A program made the translations under genes and the position numbers. 64,000 nucleotides of DNA. Origin: Pseudomonas sp. NFR16 (GTDB taxonomy: Bacteria; Pseudomonadota; Gammaproteobacteria; Pseudomonadales; Pseudomonadaceae). Below, piece by piece: positions 23,672 to 32,757 of this stretch (position 1 is the stretch's first letter; every line of letters begins with the position of its first letter). Under the pieces are notes generated by a model that ran no database searches, had not been told where the DNA came from, and saw only the letters and a program-made list of their open reading frames with translations. Location of the stretch: assembly GCF_900108875.1 (NCBI RefSeq), contig NZ_FNYJ01000003.1, positions 621,644-685,643 on the forward strand. The letters run 5' to 3'.

Positions 23672-24175
23672 TCAGTCTTGTTTCACTTCGCCGGAATCGG
23701 CGATGACGACTTTCTTGCTGGTGCGACCGGATTGCGAACCCAGCGCTTCGATGGCTTTGACGACGTCCATGCCTTCGACGACTTCACCGAATACCACGTG
23801 TTTGCCGTCCAGCCAGCTGGTGACGACGGTGGTGATGAAGAACTGGCTGCCGTTGGTGTTCGGGCCGGCGTTGGCCATCGACAGCAGGCCTGGCTTGGTG
23901 TGTTTGAGGGTGAAGTTTTCGTCGGCGAACTTGTTGCCGTAGATCGATTTGCCGCCGGTGCCGTTGTGGTTGGTGAAGTCGCCACCTTGAAGCATGAAGT
24001 CATTGATCACGCGGTGGAACGAAGACCCTTTATAACCGAAGCCTTGCTCGCTGGTGCACAGCTGGCGGAAGTTTTCAGCGGTTTTAGGTACCACGTCGTC
24101 CTTCAGTTCCATGACGATGCGGCCCAATGGCTCGCCATCGGCGGTGATGTCGAAAAATACTTTGGAATTGGCCAC
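23672..24175 (-). CDS. Cytoplasmic cyclophilin, peptidyl-prolyl cis-trans isomerase
   Basis: 167 residues, one complete cyclophilin domain with no signal peptide. The catalytic arginine lies in S-S-F-H-R-V-I-N-D-F-M-L-Q-G-G-D-F. The core A-N-A-G-P-N-T-N-G-S-Q-F-F-I-T-T is intact. The loop reads S-W-L-D-G-K-H-V-V-F-G, with the tryptophan that gives cyclosporin A sensitivity and with the eukaryote-like sequence T-S-E-Q-G-F-G-Y-K-G. It resembles eukaryotic CypA more than E. coli PpiB. It speeds proline isomerisation in folding. It leads a two-gene unit with the GST. Confidence 0.92.
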   Translation of the reverse strand: MANSKVFFDITADGEPLGRIVMELKDDVVPKTAENFRQLCTSEQGFGYKGSSFHRVINDFMLQGGDFTNHNGTGGKSIYGNKFADENFTLKHTKPGLLSMANAGPNTNGSQFFITTVVTSWLDGKHVVFGEVVEGMDVVKAIEALGSQSGRTSKKVVIADSGEVKQD

Positions 24176-24272
24176 GTGTATTACCTTCTATCAAATTCAG
24201 CGCGACAACCGCGCAGTGGGTATAGGGTTGCACAGAAACATCAGTTTACCTGTCCGTGCGTCAAAAAATCGA

Positions 24273-27200
24273 TCAACCGTTGCTGACCTCGACGGTGCTC
24301 AGGCCATTGCCTTGACGGCGGACCTGGATCTGCACCGGTATGCGTTCATGCATTTCCTGAACGTGAGAAATCACACCGACTTTACGCCCTTGAGCCTGCA
24401 GGCCATCGAGTGCGTCCATGGCCAACTGCAGGGACTCGGGATCGAGGCTGCCGAACCCCTCGTCGATGAACAGCGATTCGATCCGCAAGGTGCTCGACGC
24501 CATCGAGGCCAGGCCCAGCGCCAGCGCCAGTGACACCAGGAAGGTTTCCCCGCCGGACAGCGAATGCACCGAGCGCAGTTCATCGCCCATTTCCGTGTCC
24601 ATCACCAGCAGGCCAAGCATGCTGCCGCCGCGTTTCAGGCGATAGCGACGCACCAGTTGCCGAAGCTGGGCATTGGCATGGTGCACCAGCAGATCGAGGT
24701 TATACGCTTGAGCGATCTTGCGGAATTTGTCGCCCTCGGCCGAACCGATCAGCGTCGCCAGCCGGGCCCAGCGCAGATACTCGTCGTGGGCGGCCTTGAT
24801 ACGCGCCTGCAGTTCGCTGTTGGCTGCGCGACGACGATCATCCTCACTGATCCGTGCGCGCAGGTCGGCGCACAGTTGATCGTGACTGGCCGCCTGGGCC
24901 TGCGCGTCGGCGAGGGCAGCCAGCAACTGCCCCGCGTCTGCTGCATCACTGTGTTGCGCCTGATGTTGCTGCAACTGGGCGTCGCGTTCCTGAAGCAGAA
25001 CCCTGGCCTGTTCCAGCGCTTTCTCACTGAGTTGCAACTGCTGGCGAAGCTGACCGACGCTGTCGTCGCTCAAGCCGAGCAATGCCTCGAGCGCCGCGTC
25101 GTCCAGTTCGCTGTGGGTGCTGCGCCACTCGGCGATCTGCCGATCGAGGTCGGCGTGCTCCTGCTCCAGACCTTGCAGGCGCTGGCGCTCGCCGTCGAGT
25201 TCGGCCGTCAGCCGGATCAACTCGCTGCGCGCCTGTTGCAAGGCGTCTGCCGTTGAGGTCTGGGCCTGGCGGGCTTGCTCGACGGCCTGCTCGAGCGACT
25301 GCTGCCAGCGGTCGGGACTGGCATGTTCGCCGAGCAATTCGGCAAGGCGCTGTTCAACCGCGAGCTGCTGTTGCTGGCTGGCCGCCAGGCGTTCTTGCAG
25401 GGTCTGGTGCTCCTGATGACGCGCTTGCTGAGCGACCCGCTCGCGCTCGATTTTCTGCGCGCGCTCGTTGTGTTCCTGTTGCTCATCGCGCTGCTGATCG
25501 AGCTGTTGCCTGCGCAGCGCGATGTCGTTGTCCAGTTGCACGAAACTGTCGGTGGCCGACGTTCGCCACGGCGTCAGGCTCTCCGCTGGCAGCAGCGGTT
25601 CGAACTCCTGCAGCGCTGCTTCGAAAGCCTGGTTGTCCAGCGAGATATTGCGCTGCTGGTCATCCAGCAGCTTCATCGCCTGCTGGCTCGCCTCGCGCGC
25701 TTGCTGAACCTGCTGCTGAAGCGACTCGGCGTCACGCTGGACTTTGAGCAGACGCGTCTGGCGCTGTTCGGCGCTGAGGATTTCCTGCGCCAATACATGC
25801 AGGCGCTCGCCCAGCCAGTCACCGCGCAAGTGTTCAGGCTGTTCCAGCAGGCGCGGGTACAGCGCATGCGCCTCCAGCTCCGGGCGCAGTGTCTGCAGCT
25901 GTTCGCTGAGTTGATCCTGTTGCGGTTTGCTCTGCTTGAGCTGGTTGTTCAGCTCGGCGACTTCAGCGCGCAGTTCGGCCAGTTTTTCACTGAGCTGGCC
26001 GACTTTCTGCCGGGCGCTGGCCTCTTCGTTGTCGTCATGACCCGACAGCGCCTGCAGCAGCTCGGCAGACTGATGATACGGATGCTCTTCACTGCCACAG
26101 ACAGGGCAGGGTTGCTGATCGAGCAGCTGCGCACGCAACTGCTCGACGCTGGCGCTGCGTGCCAGACGCTGACGTTGCAGCAGTTCGAGGGTGAGCGTGA
26201 GTGCCTGCTCGGCGGCTTCATGCTCGCCCTTCAGTTGCAGGCCCTGAGCAATGCTCTGCGCCCGTCGCTCGGTGGCGTGTTGCTGTTGCGTCTGGACCTG
26301 CTGCAACCGGCTGGCGACCTCCTGATGCCGCTGCCACAGGCGCTCGAGTGCATCGCTGGCGCTGTGTTGCTGGCGATTGTCGTGCAGCGACTGCGTCAGA
26401 CGCTCGACTTCCTGGCTCACGGCGTCGGCCTTGACCTGAGCTTCGTCGAACAGCGTTTGCAATGCCGTGCGACGCTCGCTCAGGGTCTGCTCGGCCAGGG
26501 CATAACCGGCCTCCAGTTGCGGCAGTTCATCGCGGCCCTGTTTGAGTCGCGCGCTCAATTGCACGATCTGTTGCAGGCGCGGCCGGTAGGCGTTCCACGA
26601 CTCGCTCAGCGCCGACAGTGAAGCGCTCTGTTCCAGCTGCGAGGCAATCGAGTGCAAGCGCGCTTCGACCTGCCGCTGTTGTTCGACCCACTGATCGAGC
26701 GCGATTTGCCCTTCGGTGCTCGCCTTCTCCGCCAGCCGCGCCTGCTCACCGGCTTTGTGCAGATCCTGGTTCAGATGATTAAGCCGGACCTGCTGTTCAA
26801 ACGCTTCGGTCAGGGCGGGCCTGGCGTTGTGCAGATTTTCCTGCGTTTGTTGCAGTGCGGCCTGGGCGCCGGACAGCTGCGTTTCCAGGTCGTTGAGACT
26901 GTTTTGACGCTGCGCGTGTTGCTGTGCGTGCTCGTCAACTCGCGCCGCGAGTGGCGCGATCTGGCTGGCGAGTTTCGTGCGCTGGCCGAACAGATGCCGC
27001 TGTGGCGCCAGGCGCTCGAGTTGACCCAGGCGCTGGCGTTCAGCGGCCTGCGCGTCCCACATCTGCTGGGCGCTGGCCAACTGTTCGCTCGCCGCCAGAT
27101 GGCTGTCGCGCAGGCGATTCAATTCGGTGAGCCATTGCTGTCTGAGCTCCAGCTGACGCAACTGCCCCTGAGCCAGCGCGAGTTGCTGCCTGGCGTCGTT

Positions 27201-27920
27201 GAACTGCTGTTCCAGCTCGACGCGTTGCTCATCATCCAGCGGAGTCAGATTACCGGCCTGAGCGGTAAGGGTTTTCAGGGATTCTTCGGCCTCTTTGCTC
27301 TTGCTGTAGGCGCGTCGCCCCAACTGGCTGTAGATCGCCGTGTCAGTGAGCTTTTCCAGCAGCTCGCTGCGTTCTTTGTCGTCCGCTTTCAAGAACGCGC
27401 TGAACTCGCTCTGCGCCAGCATGACCGCGCGGGTGAACTGCTCGAAATTCAGGCCCAGGCGCGCTTCGAGGAGGTTTTTGTACTCGGTCTTGTTCTGGCT
27501 GCTGAGAATCTGTTCACTGTCCAGATCGGTCAGCGTCTGACGACTGGCCTGAAGTTTTTTGCTGGCATTGTCGCGGGCGCGGTTGGTTTCCCAACGGGCG
27601 CGATAACGACGGTTGTCGACGCCGACGAAATCGACTTCCGCATAACCACTGCCCGTGCCGCGACGCAGCAGATTACGCGGGTCATTTGTGCTGATGTCGC
27701 CGTCGATTTCCGGCACTTTCGACTGGCCGACATTGTTCAGGCGCGGGATCGCACCGAACAATGCCAGGCACAACGCATCGAGCAGTGTACTTTTGCCTGC
27801 GCCGGTCGGACCGGTGATTGCGAACAGGCCGGCGCTGGCCAGCGGCTCGGCGGTGAAATCCAGCTCGAACGGGCCTGCCAGCGAGGCGAGGTTTTTCAGA
27901 CGGATCGCGAGAATTTTCAT
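24273..27920 (-). CDS. sbcC: Nuclease subunit SbcC (Rad50-like ATPase)
   Basis: 1215 residues; SMC/Rad50-type ATPase of the SbcCD nuclease, which opens DNA hairpins and processes replication-stalling palindromes. The Walker A is T-G-P-T-G-A-G-K-S-T-L near residue 40. Two very long coiled coils rich in Gln, Glu and Ala flank a zinc-hook C-P-V-C-G near residue 607. The C-terminal lobe has signature L-S-G-G-E-T-F-L-V-S and Walker B L-F-I-D-E-G-F-G-S-L-D. The start overlaps the sbcD stop by the ATGA quadruplet. It is the last gene of the minus-strand run. Confidence 0.95.
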   Translation of the reverse strand: MKILAIRLKNLASLAGPFELDFTAEPLASAGLFAITGPTGAGKSTLLDALCLALFGAIPRLNNVGQSKVPEIDGDISTNDPRNLLRRGTGSGYAEVDFVGVDNRRYRARWETNRARDNASKKLQASRQTLTDLDSEQILSSQNKTEYKNLLEARLGLNFEQFTRAVMLAQSEFSAFLKADDKERSELLEKLTDTAIYSQLGRRAYSKSKEAEESLKTLTAQAGNLTPLDDEQRVELEQQFNDARQQLALAQGQLRQLELRQQWLTELNRLRDSHLAASEQLASAQQMWDAQAAERQRLGQLERLAPQRHLFGQRTKLASQIAPLAARVDEHAQQHAQRQNSLNDLETQLSGAQAALQQTQENLHNARPALTEAFEQQVRLNHLNQDLHKAGEQARLAEKASTEGQIALDQWVEQQRQVEARLHSIASQLEQSASLSALSESWNAYRPRLQQIVQLSARLKQGRDELPQLEAGYALAEQTLSERRTALQTLFDEAQVKADAVSQEVERLTQSLHDNRQQHSASDALERLWQRHQEVASRLQQVQTQQQHATERRAQSIAQGLQLKGEHEAAEQALTLTLELLQRQRLARSASVEQLRAQLLDQQPCPVCGSEEHPYHQSAELLQALSGHDDNEEASARQKVGQLSEKLAELRAEVAELNNQLKQSKPQQDQLSEQLQTLRPELEAHALYPRLLEQPEHLRGDWLGERLHVLAQEILSAEQRQTRLLKVQRDAESLQQQVQQAREASQQAMKLLDDQQRNISLDNQAFEAALQEFEPLLPAESLTPWRTSATDSFVQLDNDIALRRQQLDQQRDEQQEHNERAQKIERERVAQQARHQEHQTLQERLAASQQQQLAVEQRLAELLGEHASPDRWQQSLEQAVEQARQAQTSTADALQQARSELIRLTAELDGERQRLQGLEQEHADLDRQIAEWRSTHSELDDAALEALLGLSDDSVGQLRQQLQLSEKALEQARVLLQERDAQLQQHQAQHSDAADAGQLLAALADAQAQAASHDQLCADLRARISEDDRRRAANSELQARIKAAHDEYLRWARLATLIGSAEGDKFRKIAQAYNLDLLVHHANAQLRQLVRRYRLKRGGSMLGLLVMDTEMGDELRSVHSLSGGETFLVSLALALGLASMASSTLRIESLFIDEGFGSLDPESLQLAMDALDGLQAQGRKVGVISHVQEMHERIPVQIQVRRQGNGLSTVEVSNG

Positions 27921-29158
27921 GGTTGTTCGCTCTCCAGCTGGACGTCTTGCAGCAAGGTGGCAAAGTCTTGCAGGGTCTGCTCGTCGACTTCGCTGCCGTA
28001 GCTGTCCAGCCAGGCACGACTGAACAGCTCCTGCGGGGTGAGCTGATCCAGCTCGATCAGGTCTTGCTCGCCGTCTTCATCGCGAGCGCCTTTGCCCGCG
28101 TATTCCGCCGCGATGCGCACCAGTCGCACCGCCTTGCCCTCAAGCGCCGACTCGAGCTGATTGCGCAGATCCGGCTGCGGCTCATCAAGGCGCACACGCA
28201 CCTCAAGCCAGGGTTGACGATCAACGTCGGCAAGCAGATCGATGTCAGGCATCTCTTTGAGTTGCAGCAGCAACTCGGCCAGTGGCGCGGGCCCCACGCG
28301 TTGCAGATTGACGGCACGTGGGATCAGCAGCGGTGTGACGCTGGTGAGTGTGTCGCCCTCGCAGTCGATTTCGAGTATCTGGTGGCGGTAGCCGATTTCC
28401 GAGAACGACAGGGGAATTGGCGAACCGCTGTAGCGAATGCGATCTTCACCGTTGACCTTCTGGGGCTTGTGCAGATGGCCCAGCGCGACGTACGTGATGC
28501 TGTCGCCGAACAGGCTGGCGGGCAGGGCTTCTGCGTTGCCGATGATCAGGCTGCGTTCCGAATCCTCCGACACCGACCCGCCGGCCATGTGCGCGTGGCT
28601 GATGGCGATCAACGCCTGGCCCCGTTTGCGCTTCTGGTTGGCTGCCGCGATCAGCATTTCGTGAACCTGACCGATGCCGCGCAGGTAGTTGTCGCCCAGG
28701 GTTGGACCGGTCACCTCAGCAGGACGCAAAAACGGCAGCGCCAGGCACCAACCGAGCACTTTGCCTTTGGCGTTGGTCAACGGCAGCAACAGGCGGTCGA
28801 CGTCGAGCACGCCGTCGTCGAGCCAGAGCACGCGACCGAGGGCGTGGGTGCGCAGACGGCGCATCAGCGGCGCAGGCAGCTCGATCCGCGAGCCAGAGTC
28901 GTGGTTGCCGGCGATCATCACGATGGTCAGTTGAGGGTTTTGCTCATGGGCGCTGACAATGAAGTCATACAGACGCTCCTGAGCTTTGACCGGCGGGTTG
29001 ACAGTGTCGAAGATGTCGCCCGCTATCAACAGCACGTCCGGCTTGCGTTCGGCCAGCCGTGCCAGCAGCCAGCCGAGAAAGCTGGCGTGTTCAAAATCTC
29101 GCTCCTGACCGTGAAGGTTCTGGCCCAGATGCCAGTCGGAGGTGTGAAACAGACGCAT
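27917..29158 (-). CDS. sbcD: Nuclease subunit SbcD (Mre11-like)
   Basis: 413 residues. The metallophosphatase nuclease domain carries the dimetal ligands in order: H-T-S-D-W-H-L-G, I-A-G-D-I-F-D, I-A-G-N-H-D-S, and later S-H-A-H-M and G-H-L-H. The C-terminal part forms the capping region that contacts SbcC. With SbcC it makes the ATP-dependent double-strand exonuclease and hairpin endonuclease. The gene follows batD by 189 bases on the same strand, so it could be transcribed from its own promoter. Confidence 0.95.
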   Translation of the reverse strand: MRLFHTSDWHLGQNLHGQERDFEHASFLGWLLARLAERKPDVLLIAGDIFDTVNPPVKAQERLYDFIVSAHEQNPQLTIVMIAGNHDSGSRIELPAPLMRRLRTHALGRVLWLDDGVLDVDRLLLPLTNAKGKVLGWCLALPFLRPAEVTGPTLGDNYLRGIGQVHEMLIAAANQKRKRGQALIAISHAHMAGGSVSEDSERSLIIGNAEALPASLFGDSITYVALGHLHKPQKVNGEDRIRYSGSPIPLSFSEIGYRHQILEIDCEGDTLTSVTPLLIPRAVNLQRVGPAPLAELLLQLKEMPDIDLLADVDRQPWLEVRVRLDEPQPDLRNQLESALEGKAVRLVRIAAEYAGKGARDEDGEQDLIELDQLTPQELFSRAWLDSYGSEVDEQTLQDFATLLQDVQLESEQP

Positions 29159-29347
29159 TGGAATACCTTGGTTCGAATAGGTTTACGTAGGCGAGTCCGG
29201 CGCTGATCCCTGCGCGAGCGAGCGGGTTGGCGAGGCTTCGGTGCTGACGACAGCCGTTCGGCGTCTGCCCGCCACGACCTCGAGGCGTTCGCGCTCGCAG
29301 GTCATGACTCAACCTGATGAATCGACGATGACTTGTCGATAAAAAAA

Positions 29348-31030
29348 TCATTTCGGATAAAGCGGCGGCAAACTGTCGGCGCCGTTGGGGTCCTGCGGTT
29401 TTTCCACAGCGGGCAGCGCTTTCACCGCCCGCCACAGGTCTTCGCCCAGCCAGAGTTTGCCGGTTTCACTGTAAAGGGCGCCATTGAGACCATCCAGTGC
29501 GTCGGACAGCGGCACGAAGCGTGCGGCCATATCGGCGAGTGTCTCAGGTTGCTGGCGCGCCCAGGCATCCAGCGCCTGACGCGTCGCATGGGGATCATTG
29601 GCCAGACTGGCGCGTTTGAGGTCGTCAAGCACCGTGCGCGGACTCGGTCCGGCCTGCGCGACCCGGGTCAGCGCAGGCTGCCAGCGTGCTCGCCACCACA
29701 GGCCGAAGCCCAGCAGCGTGGTGAAACTGAGCAGCACCGTGCTCAGCTGCCACGGCCAGATCGGGGCGCCGTTGAGCGCGCCGCCGTTGTCGCTGACCGG
29801 CATGTCCACCGCCAGCGCCGGATTGGTGCTGACCTGCAACGTGCGGGCGGGCAGGGCACTGTGTTCCAGATGGTCTTCCTGGGTGTTCCACCAGACCAGA
29901 TCCACCGCCGGGATGTCGATGGCGCCTGGCCGGTTCGGAACCAGTGCTTCACGCTCCTCGCGCATCCCGGTCAGGCCGCGTTCTCCGGCCTGATTGCTCA
30001 GCTGCGGCTGATCGGGATAGCGCCGCAGCGCGCTCACTTCCGTGGCCGGCAACGGCGGCAATTGCGCGCTGGACAGGCCTTGGGCCTTGAGCTGCAAGGT
30101 GCGGGTCAGGGAATCGCCGATCTGGCTGTGCGCCGGATCCGGGCTCCAGTTCTCGCTCAGGCTGATGCTGCGCGCCGGCAACCAGGGCGTGTTGGCCGGG
30201 TAGTTGGCCGGCTGCGGCTTGACCTTCAGGATCATGGGCAGCGAGGTGACGCGCATCAGCCGTCCGGGCTTCGGAGCACCGGCGATGGCGCCGGGAGGTA
30301 TCGCTGCAGCGGCGCCGGCGTCCGGCGTGTCTTGCACCAGCGTCGCACTGAACTCCTGGGCCGGAATGACAAGGTCGCCGCTCTGCTGTGGGTAGAGTGC
30401 GTAGCGCATTTCGATCACGCCGTGGCGAATGCCGTTGATCTGTTTTTCATAGGTGCGGGTGTCGCCAAGCTTCTCGATTCGGGCATCCGGCACCTGCAAA
30501 GGCGTAAGGTTGCTGTCGTCGAACAACGACACCGAATGATAAATCCGCACGGTCAGCAGCGCCTGCGCCTGCACGTAAACGGTGTCCTGATCGAGGCTCG
30601 CCTCCATGAACACCGGGTCGAGCTTCTGTTGTTCACCTTTGGCCGACGGCTCGACCTCCACCACCTGCAGCGTGATGGGCTGGCTGGTCATCGCGCCGAG
30701 TTTCAACGGCGGAATCTCGATCGAGCCGCTGTGTTTCGGCATCAGTGTGATCAGCCAGCGCGTGGTGGCGTGCACGTTGCCTTCCAACGTTGTCAGGCTA
30801 TTGAGCTGACGCGTGTCGCGCACCTCGAAATCAGCCTCCAGCGTGCTCATGTCGGGTTTGCCGAACACCGTCGCGTCGTCGGTTTCCAGCGTCAGTTCCA
30901 CGGTTTCGCCGGTGTTGACACGCGTGCGGTCGACGCTCGACAGCAGCGCCGAAGCCGGGGTGTCGGCCTGCGCCACGACGGCAAACAGGCACAGCCACCA
31001 GGCAATTAGCAACGTGTGCACTCGACTCAT
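29348..31030 (-). CDS. batD: BatD-like membrane protein
   Basis: 560 residues. A signal peptide (L-L-I-A-W-W-L-C-L-F-A-V-V-A-Q-A-D) precedes an extended beta-rich periplasmic region with BatD repeats (D-R-T-R-V-N-T-G-E-T-V-E-L-T-L; D-P-V-F-M-E-A-S-L). One membrane helix lies near 430-450 (W-P-W-Q-L-S-T-V-L-L-S-F-T-T-L-L-G-F-G-L) and a helical cytoplasmic tail follows. Bat proteins, named for Bacteroides aerotolerance, form inner-membrane complexes with MoxR ATPases whose role is unclear. The start overlaps the batB stop (ATGA). Confidence 0.9.
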   Translation of the reverse strand: MSRVHTLLIAWWLCLFAVVAQADTPASALLSSVDRTRVNTGETVELTLETDDATVFGKPDMSTLEADFEVRDTRQLNSLTTLEGNVHATTRWLITLMPKHSGSIEIPPLKLGAMTSQPITLQVVEVEPSAKGEQQKLDPVFMEASLDQDTVYVQAQALLTVRIYHSVSLFDDSNLTPLQVPDARIEKLGDTRTYEKQINGIRHGVIEMRYALYPQQSGDLVIPAQEFSATLVQDTPDAGAAAAIPPGAIAGAPKPGRLMRVTSLPMILKVKPQPANYPANTPWLPARSISLSENWSPDPAHSQIGDSLTRTLQLKAQGLSSAQLPPLPATEVSALRRYPDQPQLSNQAGERGLTGMREEREALVPNRPGAIDIPAVDLVWWNTQEDHLEHSALPARTLQVSTNPALAVDMPVSDNGGALNGAPIWPWQLSTVLLSFTTLLGFGLWWRARWQPALTRVAQAGPSPRTVLDDLKRASLANDPHATRQALDAWARQQPETLADMAARFVPLSDALDGLNGALYSETGKLWLGEDLWRAVKALPAVEKPQDPNGADSLPPLYPK

Positions 31031-32757
31031 CGGGTCTTTTCCTGATGCTGCTGTTGTTCGTACCAGAATTTACGCCGCAGCAGTTCGCCCGGCTCGTCCG
31101 GGATCTGCCGCAACCATTGCTCGAGCGCCTGTTTCTGTTCGCCGTTGATCTGGCTGTCAGCAGGTTTTCCGGGTGCCTGCGTCAGCTCATCGGCATCCGG
31201 TCCCGAGCCTGTCGCCTGCGCCCCGGTGGTCATGTCCTGCGAGCGTTGGGCGTCGTCGTCCTCGTCGCCGCTCGGCTGGGTTTGCGGATTCGATGACGGT
31301 TGCTCGACGTTGCCGGAACGAGGATTGTCGCCGTTCTCATCGCCCTGCGCGTTTTTGCGCTCAGTTTCCTGTGACGCGGTCTGCCGTTGCTCTTCCAGCA
31401 TCTGCTGAACCAGCGCCTTGTTGGCAGCCGCAGCGGGGAAGTCCGCCTGCCGCTCCAGCGCCTGTTCATAAGCATCCGCTGCCGCTTCGAGTTCGCCACT
31501 TTGCGCCAGCGCATTGCCGCGATTGTAGTGGTCGGCGGCGCTGTTGCCTTTGGCGAAACGCTCGGCGGCGCCTGCATAGTCGCCCGCCTGATACAGCGCC
31601 ACGCCTTGCCATTGCTGATCTTCGAAGTGTTTCGCCGCCTCGCCGGGACGATGGCGCTCCAGCCAATGCTGACCTTGCTGGTCGGGTCGGCGCCACAGAT
31701 CCTGAAACTCGAACGCGTAGCTGTGCTGGGGCATCATCAGCAGCAGCGGCAGGCAAAACAGCCAGCCGCGTCGACCCGCGCAGGCCGCCAGCAAGAGCAG
31801 AGGCAGCAACAGCCAGTACCCCTGATCCGCCCAGCTGTCGAGTTGCAGGGTCTGACCTTCGCCGAGCAGACCTTTGGGGCCATCGAGCAGACCCAGTTCA
31901 TTGAGGTCGTCGCTGTCCAGACGCAACTGGCTGTAGCGGCCGCCCAATGCTTCGGCGAAGTCCTTGAGAGTCGGGCTGTCCAGCCGCGGCACGAGAATCC
32001 CGCCCTGAGCGTCCTTCAGAAAGCCGCCTTTTTCCTGTGTGACCGGCGCGCCCTCGGCGGTCCCGACGCCCAGCATCAGCAAGGGCGGCGCGTGGTTGCC
32101 CATTGCCTGACGAATGCCCTCGCGTTCCGGCTCGCTGAGCGACGAACCGATCCACAATAACCGGCCTTGCCCCAGCGCGCCTTGCTTGAGCAGCTCCAGC
32201 GCCTTGCGCACCGCAAGATCCGCCCGCTGACCCGGCTCGGGCATGATCGACGGTTTGATCGCATCGAGCAGATTCTTGCTGGTTGCCAGATCGTCGGACA
32301 GCGGCACGAGCGTGTGTGCGCTGCCGGCATATACGATGATCGCGGTCTGCGCATCGGGGCGGGCCTGCAGCAGGTCCAGCAGTTTGCGTCGCGCCTGTTC
32401 CAGACGCGAGGGTGGACTGTCGGCTGCAAGCATTTCTGGGGTGAGCTCAAGCATGACCACCAACGGGTCGACCGGCTTCTGACTGGTCTGTTCCACGCGC
32501 TGCCAGCTGGGCCCGAGCAAGGCGAGCAAGGTCAGCAGCCAGCCACATCCGAGGGCAATCCACGGCAGCTTGCTTTCACGCCCACTGCCGCCGCTGAGCA
32601 ACACCGAATGGAAGGCGCTGGGCAGAATCATCTGCCAGCGGCCGACGCGCTTCTGCCGGTTCCACAGTCGCCAAAGCAGCCAGCCCAGCAAAGGCAGCAC
32701 GATCAGCCAGCCGGGGCGCAGCCAGTGAGGCCAGAGGACCAGCATGGACGCGATCAT
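31027..32757 (-). CDS. batB: BatB/BatC fusion: VWA-like domain plus TPR
   Basis: 576 residues from the ATG that overlaps the batA stop. Membrane helices near 10-30 and 65-85 flank the start of a VWA-like domain (about 95-270), a further helix is near 305-330, and the signal-like segment R-G-W-L-F-C-L-P-L-L-L lies within it. Next come TPR repeats (G-V-A-L-Y-Q-A-G-D-Y-A-G-A-A-E-R-F; N-R-G-N-A-L-A-Q-S-G) and an acidic, Gln/Asn-rich tail ending W-L-R-Q-I-P-D-E-P-G-E-L-L-R-R-K-F. This joins BatB and BatC in one chain, as is usual in gamma-proteobacteria. The metal-site motif, D-x-S-x-S in active VWA domains, reads E-L-T-P-E, so metal binding is doubtful. Confidence 0.88.
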   Translation of the reverse strand: MIASMLVLWPHWLRPGWLIVLPLLGWLLWRLWNRQKRVGRWQMILPSAFHSVLLSGGSGRESKLPWIALGCGWLLTLLALLGPSWQRVEQTSQKPVDPLVVMLELTPEMLAADSPPSRLEQARRKLLDLLQARPDAQTAIIVYAGSAHTLVPLSDDLATSKNLLDAIKPSIMPEPGQRADLAVRKALELLKQGALGQGRLLWIGSSLSEPEREGIRQAMGNHAPPLLMLGVGTAEGAPVTQEKGGFLKDAQGGILVPRLDSPTLKDFAEALGGRYSQLRLDSDDLNELGLLDGPKGLLGEGQTLQLDSWADQGYWLLLPLLLLAACAGRRGWLFCLPLLLMMPQHSYAFEFQDLWRRPDQQGQHWLERHRPGEAAKHFEDQQWQGVALYQAGDYAGAAERFAKGNSAADHYNRGNALAQSGELEAAADAYEQALERQADFPAAAANKALVQQMLEEQRQTASQETERKNAQGDENGDNPRSGNVEQPSSNPQTQPSGDEDDDAQRSQDMTTGAQATGSGPDADELTQAPGKPADSQINGEQKQALEQWLRQIPDEPGELLRRKFWYEQQQHQEKTR

